Assembly: GCA_951804985.1 (NCBI GenBank)
Contig: OX638133.1
Span: forward strand, 26,690,963-26,754,962
DNA length: 64,000 nt
Direction of reading: 5' to 3'
Source: Dryomyza anilis
Lineage: Eukaryota; Arthropoda; Insecta; Diptera; Dryomyzidae
The notes below the pieces were generated by a model. It was not told the DNA's origin and did no database searches. It was given only the letters and a program-made list of their open reading frames with translations. Shown here in pieces: positions 23,331 to 34,429 of the stretch (the first letter of the stretch is position 1; each line of letters opens with the position of its first letter). The position numbers were made by a program, and so were the translations under genes.

Positions 23331-24454
23331 ACTAGCTGGACCCGTGCACGACTCGTGCAAATAGTATGTGAATGCAAGGTTATTGAGCAATTTTATTAAT
23401 ATAAATAACATTTTTATTATTTATATCAGGGACCCGTGCTTCGCTGTGGATGTTTTTTTCTTGGTTTTATAAATGTAGTAAATAAAACCATACTAATTAT
23501 CCGATAAAACAACTTTTCTCATAGACAATTCTTTCTCAGACTGTGCTTCCCCGTAGAATTCTTCCCAGTAGAATTTGTTCCCGTAGAATTCTTCCCCGTA
23601 GAGTTTTTCCCAGTAGAAGTTTTAGTGTGGTTAGTTTTAGTGTGGTGAGTTTTAGTGTGGTGAGTTTTAGTGTGGTGAATTTTAGTGTGGTGAGTTTAAG
23701 TGTAGTGAATTTTATTGTTGTGTGTTTTAGTGTGTTGAATTTAAGTGTGGTGGATTTTAGTGTGGTCAATTTGAGCGTGGTGAATTTTAGTGTGGTGAAT
23801 TTTAGTGTGGTGAGTTTTAGTGTGGTGAAATTTAGTGTGGTGAATTTTAGTGTGTTGAATTTTAGTGTGGTGAATTTTAGTGTGGTGAATTTTAATGTAG
23901 TGAGTTTAAGCGTGGTGAAATTTAGTGTGGTGAGTTTTTGTGTGGTGAATTTTAGTGTGGTGAATATTAGTCTGGAAAATTTTAGTATGGTGAGTTTTAG
24001 TATGGTGAGTTTTAGTGTGGTGAATTTTAGTGTGGTGAGTTTTAATGTGGTGAATTTTAGTGTGGTTGATTTTGTTTTTGTTTTCTATCCTTTTTTATTT
24101 TCTGTTGTTTTTGAGTTATAGCTTAAGTTTTATGCTTTTACTTTTACTTTTGTATTTGATTTTTGCTTTTGTGTTTTGTATTTTTTTTTGTATTTGAGTT
24201 TTTTTGTTTCATCTTCTAAGCTTGTGTATGTGCCGAGTTATGTCGTTTTGAAAGTTTAGGTTGTATGGGAGGTGCCACGCCCCTTTGTCCAATCCCGCCC
24301 ATATATAGCCTATAACATCCTCCGGACTCCATAGTATCCTGGTGCAAAATTTCAGTTAAATCGGTTCAGCGGTTTAGACGTGATGCTGGAACAAACAAAC
24401 AGACAGACCGACAGACTGACAGACAGACGGACCAAGAGTTTTATATATAAAGAT
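23331..24454 (+). mobile_element. Minisatellite-bearing interspersed element, copy 3
   Basis: It begins ACTAGCTGGACCCGTGCACG and keeps the same order of parts as 14871-15860: 'atcagggacccgtgcttcgc', a CCGTAGAATTCTTCCC block in three near-tandem versions (23560-23610), and about 29 units of the 15-bp repeat (23620-24065). It continues with 'gggaggtgccacgcccctt' and CAGACAGACCGACAGACTG, ending TTTTATATATAAAGAT. It has the longest inner array of the three copies. Confidence 0.75.
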
Positions 24455-26258
24455 ATTAATTTTTGTATACTATTAAATCATTGTATATTATAAAATCAAA
24501 TAAAATGTTTACTATTAAATCAAACCTATTGACCAATTTTAATGGGATTTGAGTTCTGTCGGACTTTTCTTGGTACGATTTTTTTTTAATCGGAACAATA
24601 TCCAACATAAAATAATGAAAATTCGAGATAGCTTCGGAAAACGTTGCGATAAAAATTTAAATATCCTATTTTGTCCTTAAATTTGAATATACGAAAAATT
24701 TTAAAAATTAAAAGCGATAACGCAAAGAGATCGAACTTTTTTATCGAAGTTAGTTCGAGAAAGTTTCGAGGCATCGAAGGTCTGCGAACATAGCAGGTTG
24801 GTAGACTATGTATATGAAATATATGTTTCATAAAATCATTTAATGAAAATTTAATAAAAAAATTATATATATATTTGAATATTTTGCTAAAATCTTGATA
24901 TTCAAATAAAGTGAATTTTAAAGAAAATTTTAAAATTACTTTTTTGTAAAATTTCATATCCAACCAACCACAAAATAAACAACATTTTAATACAAAATTT
25001 ACAAGAAACCCTTCGCAGAACTTACAATAACTACACGAACGAATCCAGTTTACTGTTCATTTAAACATGGCCCAGAGCTTCGTAGATATTGCAGTGAAAA
25101 ACATAAAATTCAAGCAAATTCAATTAAGTTTGTTTGTTTGTACTTGGCATCCTTTTGTTTCTTAGCAGGACTTAAGCTTAAGGCCTAACCTTTAGCAATG
25201 TTACAATCAGTGGTTTTTGGTTCTTACAAAGGGTGCTCAATTTTAAAGTCATTCAATCCTTCATACAATCATTTCTTCATACATTAATTTATGCTTTAAA
25301 TTTAAATTTACTCAGTACAAATTGAATTACTTCATTTATATTACAAGATGATTCAACATTTTCTCAAATCATTTAAATAATACTTGATGAATTTGTCTGT
25401 GAACAGACGTACATAATGCTACCCCAAAGAATCATTTAAAACTTTTCCAAAGGCCTTTTAAGCAAATTAAGTAGCGTCAATGAACCTTTTCTTGGAAATT
25501 CGCAAAGTTTACTTTATTTTAGAAAGGGGTTTTGTATACAGCATGGCTTGTCAAAGTTTTGTCCAATGGTTGGAGTAAGAACAGACAGTGACAAAGGTTT
25601 GTCTGAAAAGAGTTTCTTGGATACTGCTAAAAGTTTTTATTATTTCACTGCACAATATGTCAATTATTTTGAACACTTTTGAAGTACATTTTGCTAAAAT
25701 ATTAAATTAGTAAAAACATATTTTTTAATTATTTTATTATAAAACAATAGCTTTAAATAAATCACATTGTTGTCAATAAAAATCAATTTAAATTGAATTC
25801 ACAATGTTTTATGAATAAAACAAAATCCTCAAAAAAGCACATATTCTAATGTATTTATCAGGAATTTATTTAGCGTTTTTTTTGCAGCGTTATGCAGACA
25901 TGCAAAATGTGCCAAAAAATGCACACAACAATTTAGGCAACTCTGTAGTAAATTCAACAAACACACAGCAACCACAAAAAATGTATATAAAAATTAGTAA
26001 AAAAAAATATATTTCAATTTTTCGAGTATCATCATAGTTCATTTGGCTACAAGCCAAAAATACGAGCAAGGGTAATGTGTAGATTAAGCAGCGGATACTA
26101 TATGAAAAAAAAAATTAATAAATTGAGTTCATTTTTCACACATACAAAGCAGCACATTTCGAGTAGTTAATACATAATGATTTGACAGTTAATAAAATGC
26201 AATATTATAAAATAAATGTATAAAAATATAAACATATTTTTTTGAAATTTTAAAAATA
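24455..26258. other. AT-rich non-coding stretch
   Basis: A minus-strand frame of 125 codons (24586-24963) is very rich in Phe/Lys/Ile, as expected from chance in AT-rich DNA, and carries no recognisable motif. Nothing else is visible. Confidence 0.4.
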
Positions 26259-27578
26259 AGGACTGCGTCGAAAAAAATTGTCCGCTACAAAAATGAAAAA
26301 ATCTAGAAATCTAGTAATCGAATTTTTATAGAATAAAATATTTTATTTTGCAAATTATTTTTAGATTTAAAAAAAAATATAAAAAAACAGAAATTAATAT
26401 TTTTAATAAAAAGTTTTAATTTTTCCGGAACCCCTTCCATTAATGTTGTAATGGTAGCGTCCGACACCCTCACAGCTGCTGAAAACCACTTTTTTTAAAA
26501 GTCTTGAAGGTCTTTGGCCACTTTTTTTGTTGTCTTCATCTCCCTTTTTACTAAAACCCAGTATCTCTCAATCGGCCTGAGTTCTGGACAGTTTGGTGGA
26601 TTGGCTTCTCTAGGCACCAAAATCACTGCATTTTGTTGGATCCACTCTAAGGTCGTTTTGCTGTAGTGACATGAAGCGAGGTCAGGCCAAAAAAATGTGG
26701 ACACTTCATGTTGGCGTAAAAATGGAAGCAATCTCTTTGGCAAGCATTCCTTCACATATATTTCGCTATTAATTGTACCCGATGTCACGAATGAGCTGCT
26801 CCTTTTTCCACAACATCAAATTGCCTGCCAAACAAGGAATTTCTTTGGGAATTTTGTCATTTTTTTTTATTTGAATTTTTCAGCGACATTTCCTCGAGAA
26901 TCGGCTGTATAAAATTCCTGCCCAGGTAGCTGAGAAAAGTACGCTAAAACATAAGTTTCGTCGTCCATTATGCAGCAATCGAATTTTTGAAAAAAAATCT
27001 TGGTTCAGCTTTTTAGCTCGTTGTTTTGCGGTTTCATTCTTGACGGCATTTCTATCCGGAACTTTTTGGACCTTGTACGTCTTCAGCCCAGCTTCTTTCT
27101 TAGTCCTGCGCACGAAAGATTCTGAGCAATCCGCCTTTCTCGCCAATTTCCTTCCAGATATGCTTGGATCTTTCTTTAAAATATTCACAACCTTCTTCGA
27201 CTTTTCACGATCATGTGGGCCTTTTTTTTACCAGAACCTTTCTTCCGATCAATACTCAGGTCTTCCTTAAAGCGGTTGATAACGCGAGAAATGGTCTTAG
27301 GGTTAGTCCCTACCTCCTTGGCAATTTTTTTAAAAGACCTACTAGGTTGATTTTGAAAAATTTTAATTATATTTTCTCGCACTTCCACTTCGTTTGCCAT
27401 TTTCGCGTTAAATAAATTTTGTATTGACTATAACTGACACAAATTATTTTCTGCCATTTAATTCAGAGCTACTATGATCAATTTTTTTTTAATTTGAATC
27501 TTGCAATAGCACATTATGGGAAGATATGTAACACGGACAATGTAACGAATAACGGACAATTTTATTCGACGCAGTCCT
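26259..27578 (-). mobile_element. Tc1/mariner-type element, DD37E group (1,320 bp)
   Basis: Terminal inverted repeats of about 27 bp begin AGGACTGCGTCGAATAAAATT on the transposase strand and are matched at the other end. TA flanks both sides (26257-26258, 27579-27580). The length and architecture are those of a complete single-gene element, but its transposase is broken, so it can move only in trans if at all. Confidence 0.9.
26495..27400 (-). pseudogene. Tc1/mariner transposase, DD37E, inactivated
   Basis: The start is MANEVEVRENIIKIF, followed by helix-turn-helix sequence (SFKKIAKEVGTNPKTISRVI and ISGRKLARKADCSESFVRR). The first catalytic Asp is in IMDDETYV, the second in FFWPDLASCHYSK and the Glu in CPELRPIERYW, with 37 residues between the last two. 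That spacing and the PDLASCHYS motif place it with the ITmD37E group. It is dead: a one-base frameshift lies in an A7 run at about 27227, another in a T8 run at about 26990, and in-frame stops occur at about 26875 and 26820. The catalytic triad codons are still present. Confidence 0.9.
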
Positions 27579-28478
27579 TAGTTTCAATTTATTTAGAAAA
27601 TATTTATGTTATTTAGCACAAAAAAAATGTATTAAATTTAACACTATTTACTGTAGCATATCAATTTAAAGCTGTACTAATCGTAAATTTGAATATCACC
27701 AAATTCTGAAATGCTTTACGTTGTGTTCCACAATATTTTTGAGTTTGTTTTGAAGTATTTATTTGAAGCATTAGAAGTATTTATCATTTTTCAATTAATT
27801 TCGATCGATTTTGTATGAAACTTTTATAATGGATAATTTTATAATAGTAAATAAATATATTATTTTAATAAAATCAAATTCCTAATGTTAACAAACGTCT
27901 ATCAACTCCAAACACTCGACTTGCGCGACCTCTAAATCGCGTTCCTAAAATCTGAAACAATTATAGAAAAAGTTTCTCCACTAGAGAATGCTTATGCTGT
28001 TTTTGGAATATAAATATTTCTTATTTTTCGATAGAACTTTAATTGAGAGCCGTACAATTTAAATGATAAAGCTGGATGTAGGCACCTATGCCAATTTCCA
28101 AATTATACAATTTATATCGACATTAAATCGAAACATATCTTTATTTTACTTATAATAGTACTTGGTTTTTATTGATTGTAAAACATTTCGACTGTGACTA
28201 AAACTCAGTCACATTCTATCCATTTCCCATTGAAATTGTGAGCTTTTATATTTGAAATTCGAAAATCTCAAATAAAATTGAATGTATTTTATTTAAATTT
28301 AAATAAAAACCAATATAAATAGAGATTTTTTTTTATTTTAAAATGGGAAATATCAGAAGGAAATTGAGATATTCTTTTTAAATTGAGAAATTTCAAAATA
28401 ATATTGAAATGTTTAATTTTAAATTTATGAAATGTCTTTTGAAAATGAGATTTTAAAAATTAGTTCAGGCTTTATATA
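27579..28478. other. AT-rich non-coding stretch
   Basis: No gene, RNA or clear repeat. Short 'ttgaaat/atttcaa' motifs around 28230-28440 recall the 21-bp minisatellite but do not form an array. Confidence 0.4.
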
Positions 28479-28999
28479 CAGGGTGGTCCGCTTTGGGGTG
28501 CAAATATTTTAGGGACTGATTCCTTGGTTCATTCCATGAAAATTGTTCTAGAGTTATGGTCTATTTGGAACACCCATTGATATACAGGGTGTTTTCAAAA
28601 TTTACTTAACAAAAATCTATACAACCGTATACTTAATTATAACTTCAACAATGTAGTGAACAAATATTACAATCATTTTAAAGATAATCGAACAGAGTTT
28701 CTAGTAAAAATTTAATATTGGCATTTTATGTGGTGACCTAGGAGATTTTTCTCATCAAAGTACAAACATAAATATTTTATTAAAACTTTTTTTTTATAAA
28801 ACTCCGTTTTTCTCGAAATTTTTATCTAATATTTTATTTATCTTTTTTAATATTTGAAGGTATCATAGTATAATAAACAATTTCTTCATACAATATTTTT
28901 ATCTCGCAATTAACGTTTTCCTTGCGGAGCACTCCTTGTAGAGCTCTCAAAATTCCTCAAATTACCATTTTATTATAAAACCATTTTATTATAAAAATA

Positions 29000-29972
29000 A
29001 AAAAAAAGTTTAGATCACATGGGAAATTTTAAAGTAGGTTTTAGTCTGATAGTTAGGATTATCAAAATTATAGTCGGTCTAAGCCGACTATAAATACCCT
29101 AAACATATGTGTAGTTACCATTAAAAGTGGTATATAGGTCACCAGGGTATACGAATCCTAAAAATAACTACAAACTTTCAATCGCTGAAAAATTTCCATT
29201 CATTTGATACCCATATTTACAATGGGTAGGTGTACCGAATTTCACTTTTTTTTGAAACCACAAGTTGTTTCGCTGGAAACCATTATTTTCATGTATTTGA
29301 GCATGAGTCAATATATAATTGACTAAAAAAAGCCGCGGTAGCTCAGTGGTTCGTGCGTTGGACTGCGAGCCGAAAGGACCCCGGTTCAAGCCTGGACTGG
29401 GGCTAACAACATCTTTTCATAGAAACAATAAACTGTAGGTCCCACCACTTTGAGTACAAATATAACACGCACACCTCAAAATGGTGAGAGAGCTCGGCCG
29501 AAGTTCTATACAGGACTGTAGCGCCAAACTATTATTATTATAAAAAAGGTTTACCTAAGCACGTATACAGTAATATAAATCTGTAGATATACATTTTATA
29601 TGAGGTATTTGAACATAAGTGGTCGGTTCTCAGGTCACAATAGACCGATCATGCCAATTTTCATGTTCAGGCAGCTTAGATATATAAGTAATCTAAATCT
29701 AAAGTTTCATTGCTCTAGCTCTTCTATTTTTTCTGTAATCGTGATTTCAACAGACAGACAGAGGGACAGACAGAAGGACATACAGATAGTCAGTCAGTCA
29801 GACAGACATACAGACAGACGGACAGACGGACAGACGAGCAGACGGACATCGCTAAATCGACTCAGGAGATCAAGAATATATATACTTTTCCATACCAGAG
29901 ATGCTTCCTTCTGGGTGTTACAACGGCGTACCAAACTGAATATACCCTTTCACTCTTAGTGTAGGGTATAAA
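29000..29972 (-). mobile_element. DINE-1/INE-1-type element, family B, reverse
   Basis: On the minus strand it opens TATACCCTACACTAAGAGTG, then 'acgccgttgtaacaccc', a GTCTGTCCGTCTGT microsatellite, and the hairpin TAGTCGGCTTAGACCGACTA near its 3' end, followed by 'cctactttaaaatttccc'. It is the longest family-B copy and contains an inserted SINE at 29332-29540. Relatives: 43225-43677 and 59155-59690. Confidence 0.75.
29332..29540 (+). mobile_element. tRNA-derived SINE inside the DINE, internally deleted
   Basis: The head GCCGCGGTAGCTCAGTGGTT and B box GGTTCAAGCCTGG are intact. About 95 bp of the body is missing between 'ttcatagaaaca' and 'ataaactgtaggtccc'. The 3' end is 'gtagcgccaaactattatta'. 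Flanking CTAAAAAA/TAAAAAAG is the duplicated target, which is single in the paralogous DINE at 59155-59690. Confidence 0.85.
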
Positions 29973-30104
29973 AACATCCTGTATATCGTAGGGTGTTCCA
30001 AATAGACCCTAACTCTGGAACAATTTTTTTCATAAAATGAACCAAGGAATCTGACCATTAAATATTTGCACCCCAAAGCAGACCACCCTTTATAAAAAAA
30101 TATA

Positions 30105-30912
30105 TCTAGGGAGTTTAGTTCAGCGATGTCAATAACTCGTGTATTCTATGACTTAAAAAATTATAAAAATGTAAAATAAAATTATGTCTAATTCTGCACC
30201 CAGTTTAAGATACAGGTTGTTTAAGAGATGCATATTAATTACATAACCTAGTCTAGAAAATTTGTTATAAAATATAATCTTTTGCAAAAAAATTACAGGT
30301 TTTAAGTTTTGTTTTAGAAAATTAAATTACCTTTCCAATGGTGTATCGCAGCTTGAAATCCCATGATTTTTTTCTTTTTAAAAAGTACATAAAGTTGCAT
30401 TTTACAAAAATAAAAATAAAAATATTTACTAAGTCATTGATTTTCTCCCAAATTAAGTTATCGCTCACCCTATTTTTTCTAATTTAAAATGATAGATCAG
30501 TTCATTCCCATTACTTTCTAACTAATTACAGTCATTTTAAACTGGTAAGATATCCTGCAAAACTAATTAAGCAGTGGTGGATCTTGTGATTTTGTGTTTT
30601 TATTTTTCTAAATTTAAACTTTACGTACTTTATAAATAGGAAAAAATCATAGGGTTCGAAGACGTAATATACCACTGTAAAGGTAATTTAATATTCTAAA
30701 ATATGATTTAAACATTGTTATTAATTTATCAACATATTATACTTTATAAGAAATTATCTTGACTAGGTTATGTCACTAATACATATGCATCTCTTTAACA
30801 CCCTGTATCTTAAACTGGGTGAATAATTAGACATATTTTTATTTTACATTTTCTTATTTTTTTGACCCAATGAATTATAGATATCGATGAACCAAACACC
30901 CCATATAAATGA
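30105..30912. mobile_element. About 800-bp palindromic (foldback) element
   Basis: The left half matches the reverse complement of the right half over most of its length: 'gtttagttcagcgatgtc' with 'gatatcgatgaaccaaac', 'acccagtttaagatacagg' with 'ccctgtatcttaaactggg', 'gagatgcatattaatt' with 'taatacatatgcatctc', and 'cctttccaatggtgtat' with 'ataccactgtaaagg'. The centre is near 30510. No coding capacity. Confidence 0.7.
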
Positions 30913-31149
30913 AATGTCCTATGTGTGTCAGAGCATCACTTAGGAACTAACCAATGAATTCTTCTTTTATTTTGTTTGTTTCAATACAAGAGTGTTTTAA
31001 GAAAAAAGAAAACTTGGAGAACCCCAAAGGAAAAGCAGGAAAATCGAAAACATTTAAATTTGAAACTAGGAACATGAAATTTGAACATCTCTCGATGTAC
31101 GCGCGCATTAAGAAAGAATCATTTGAAATTCGAAATTCGATTTGAAGCA

Positions 31150-31252
31150 CAACCAGTTGGGAAGGTTAGATCACATGGGAAATTTTAAAGTAGGTGTAAT
31201 TATGATAGTTAGGATTATCAAAATATAAGTCCGTCTAAGCCGACTATTTGGC
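31150..31252 (-). mobile_element. DINE family-B 3' end fragment
   Basis: It contains 'aaccagttgggaaggttaga', 'cacatgggaaattttaaag' and the terminal hairpin 'gtccgtctaagccgacta', matching the 3' ends at 29000 and 43677. Confidence 0.65.
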
Positions 31253-31575
31253 CCAGTGATGTATATTGTGGTTTTATATATTTTTTTCAAATTTGAACGG
31301 GATTGTACAAAGAAGAGTGACACGTAACATATTACCAAAACTTTAAAAATGCTATAACTCCTGACCTACTTAAAGCAGAATTGTAAAAATCGAAACATAC
31401 GCAGAGCTGAGATGTAAAGGCTGAAACAAAGATCATATTATGCATTGGACGGTATTGAACAAAGGGGAGTGGCACCTCCCATACAACATAAAAATTTCTA
31501 TATCCATTTTTTGTAAATGCAAGTCATTTACAAAAACTTTGCATGGGCTCAACTGTGCCCCGTGCACCAGTTAGT
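31253..31575 (-). mobile_element. Diverged relative of the GGACCCGTGCACGA element, reverse
   Basis: On the minus strand it starts AACTGGTGCACGGGGCAC and includes 'gtatgggaggtgccactccc' and 'tttgttcaataccgtcc', the conserved parts of the elements at 14871 and 23331. It lacks the 15-bp minisatellite. It adjoins the DINE fragment directly. Confidence 0.5.
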
Positions 31576-33771
31576 TAAAAAAAAAAAATGAAAAAATTTT
31601 AAAAAATTTGTATTTTAAGAATAAAATTTAAATTGAATACAATTGGAAAATCTCAATTTTAATTGGAATTTTCTTATTTCAAAGTGGAAAAATAAAATTT
31701 AATTTGAAACATTCTCAATTTAAAATGGAAAATTCTAATGTTCATTCATTAAAATCTGAATTTCATTAAAAATTTTCTAAATTTCCATTGAAAATGGTGT
31801 AATCATCTTTGAAATCTTCTAATAACCCAACACTGTAAACTGAAAATATTTTTTAAATAATCCAAGGAATAGATTTTAAAAATAAGACAATCTAGATAAA
31901 ACAATATTGATGCTCTTGTTGCCCAATCAGCGCTACATCATTATTTTGCAAAAGTTTGGTCACACGGCCAGCGGGTAAAAAAGCGGACAATGCAAAAAAT
32001 AAAAAATATGACATGCTCAAGTGCAGGCAACTCTGAGGCAATTGTCAGAATGAAGTAGGACACAAATAGTAATACTTAAAAGCACTTTATACGGTACCGG
32101 ATATACAACGGCAGCAGTAACCTCTCACGGGAATTAAAAAACACAAGTCTGGTGAGAGGAGAATATTATTGTATGGGTGTAAAAAAATTCTCATAATTGC
32201 AGTAGACACATGCAGCAGACGAACATACAAAATGTGGATAACCCAGTAGGAAGTAATATTAGTAATATATATATATATAATATAAAAAAAAAAATTGTGT
32301 TTAATACTTGTTTCCCATGGTATCCATTTAAAACTGATTAAAATATAGGAATCATTTTTTAATCAGTATGTATAATAATCGGTACATATAATCAGTATAT
32401 AATTAGTATATATAAAGATTTAAAATGAATAGGTTTCGTTACACCAGTTTTACGATTTCGGTTTAAATTCGATTAAATCTCGATGTTTTATACTTATTAC
32501 TGCACAACGGTATATCTAATGGTTTCGGTATGAAAACTAAATGGTTTTATTTGGTTTTGGTTACTATTTATATCCAGATAAATGGTATTATACATACATT
32601 TCTCCTGAACAATACCTACTTGGTCACCGCTAGCAACATCACATTACCAACGGTGTGCGAAAATATGTCATAAACTGTGCTAATTTTACTCAACGCGTGT
32701 CTCTATGTCTCTCGCAAAGACATTGCGTACTATACTCAGCACTCTAGATCTCAGACATTATCTTTGACAGCTGTCAATTTGCATTACATGATATTTTGTT
32801 TTCATATTGAATTGATTGTCAAGGATTTGAAAATGAAATTGAAATTTGTTTGTCAATCCAATGCTACTTCAAATCAACCCCAGATTTTAGACATGACGTG
32901 AAAATACGTAAAATTGTTTGTAAATTTTAAGATGGGGAGATTTTTGATTCATAAGAGAAAGAGAGCAAGTGTTTTCTGTGCAATTTAGTAAAAAAATCAA
33001 AAAAAGCGTGTGGTAAATACCAAATTTAATTTAGCGCACATTTATCAATGACGAACCAAAATTAAATTTCCAGCAAACAAAAAAACTAACTGTCAACATA
33101 ATTAAATTGAAAATATTAGTTAAGAATTAAGGTACACAATGAAATAGGTAATGAATAAAATTTTTAAATTTTGTAAAGAGGTTTTAATGTCATATACTGT
33201 TTACTTGTTAAATTAAATAAAATAAAATAAAGTTATTATTTACTACGAGTCCTATAATATTGTGTTTTACTGTTTTGCTTATTTTCTTTTATATTTCATG
33301 GTTCTTTCAATTTCAATAAGCTGCCGAAAAATGCGTATATGTTGCACCTGAAAAACTCGCACAGAACCAAATGCACTTGCATATAAATTAAAAATTTGCA
33401 TGAATCATGAAATTGTATAAATTGTAGATTTTCACTATTAATCACTACCATGCCGTCGACGCTTTTTCCCAACCCACCGTTCTTTACTGTTCATCTGCTG
33501 ATCCACTTGAATTAGCATTTTCTCGGTTTTTATTCAGCTGTTTGCTGTTGTTCTTCTCACTTGCCGTTAATAAATGCATTTCAAGAGCATGTTTTGCACA
33601 GCAAATTAATTCAAGACAAGACAAGCTAAAAGAAGAAGTGGAAAAATCAGTGATGTGAAGAAGACGTAGAAAAATACGACAAAGGTTGGCGAGAATACTG
33701 CGTGAGACAACTATTTTTAACAAATAACCAAATTCAAAGAGAATGAAGGCGATTAAAGGGAAGTAAACGAT
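31576..33771. other. Non-coding stretch upstream of the 9-bp satellite
   Basis: It holds an (AT)n run near 32268-32280 and GC-richer patches at about 32590-32790 and 33450-33720. The second patch has a minus-strand frame ending in MHLLTASEKNNSKQLNKNR with an acceptor-like CTTCTTCTTTTAG nearby. The evidence is too thin for a gene call. Confidence 0.35.
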
Positions 33772-34330
33772 GAAGACAATGAAGATGATGAAGACGATGA
33801 ACACGATGAACACAATGAAGACGATGAACACGATGATCACGATAAAATGAAATGAATAAAATGAATAAGCTGAATAAAATAATAAGATGAATAAGTTAAT
33901 AAGATGAATAAGATGAATAAGATGAATAAGATGAATACGATGAATAAGATGAATAAGATGAATAAGATGAATAAGATGAATAAGATGAATAAGATGAATA
34001 AGATGAATAAGATGAATAAGATGAATAAGATGAATAAGATGAATAAGATGAATAAGATTAATAAGATGAATAAGATGAATAAGATGAATAAGATGAATAA
34101 GATGAATCAGATGAATAAGATGTATAAGATAAAAAAGATGAATAAGATGAATAGGATGAATAAGATGAGGAAGATGAAGACGATAAAGACGAAAGAAACG
34201 ATGAAAGGGATGAAGAACATGAAGAAGTTGAAGACGATGAAAACGTTGAAGACGATGAAGACGATAAAGACGATAAAGACGATAAAGACGATAAAGACGA
34301 TAAAGACGATAAAGAAGTTTAAATAGATGA
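33772..34330 (+). repeat. 9-bp satellite, GATGAATAA and GACGATAAA blocks
   Basis: The array opens with loose GATGAA/GAAGAC units, becomes (GATGAATAA)n at about 33900-34160, and then GAAGACGATAAAGAC units at 34170-34315. All keep a 9-bp phase with the much longer block to the right, so these are variants of one repeat family. The Met-Asn-Lys frame across them is a by-product of a stop-free repeat. Confidence 0.85.
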
Positions 34331-34429
34331 GGAAGCAGAAAACAATAAAGACGATGAAGAGGATGAAGAAGACGCTAAGAAGACGATAAAGAAGTTTAAG
34401 AAGATGAAGACGATGATGGCTATCAAAGA

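Larger units (their letters stand above)
28479..30091. mobile_element. Long-TIR element split by a DINE insertion
   Basis: Arms of about 100-125 bp (28479-28600 and 29968-30091) are inverted copies: outer CAGGGTGGTCCGCTTTGGGG, then 'gattccttggttcatt', 'ctatttggaacaccc' and an inner 'gatatacagggtgtttt'. TATA-like sequence flanks both ends. The interior holds a minus-orientation DINE with its own SINE insertion, giving three nested layers. No transposase remains. Confidence 0.65.

Noticed and set aside
24586..24963. 125-codon minus-strand frame
   Set aside because: Composition (Phe, Lys, Ile) is that of chance frames in AT-rich DNA; no motif, splice site or neighbour supports it.
33484..33840. 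Minus-strand frame ending MHLLTASEKNNSKQLNKNR with an acceptor-like site
   Set aside because: Short, adjoining the satellite, and its upstream half is repeat-derived (VFIVFI); the donor-like GGCAA|GTGAGA is not enough.
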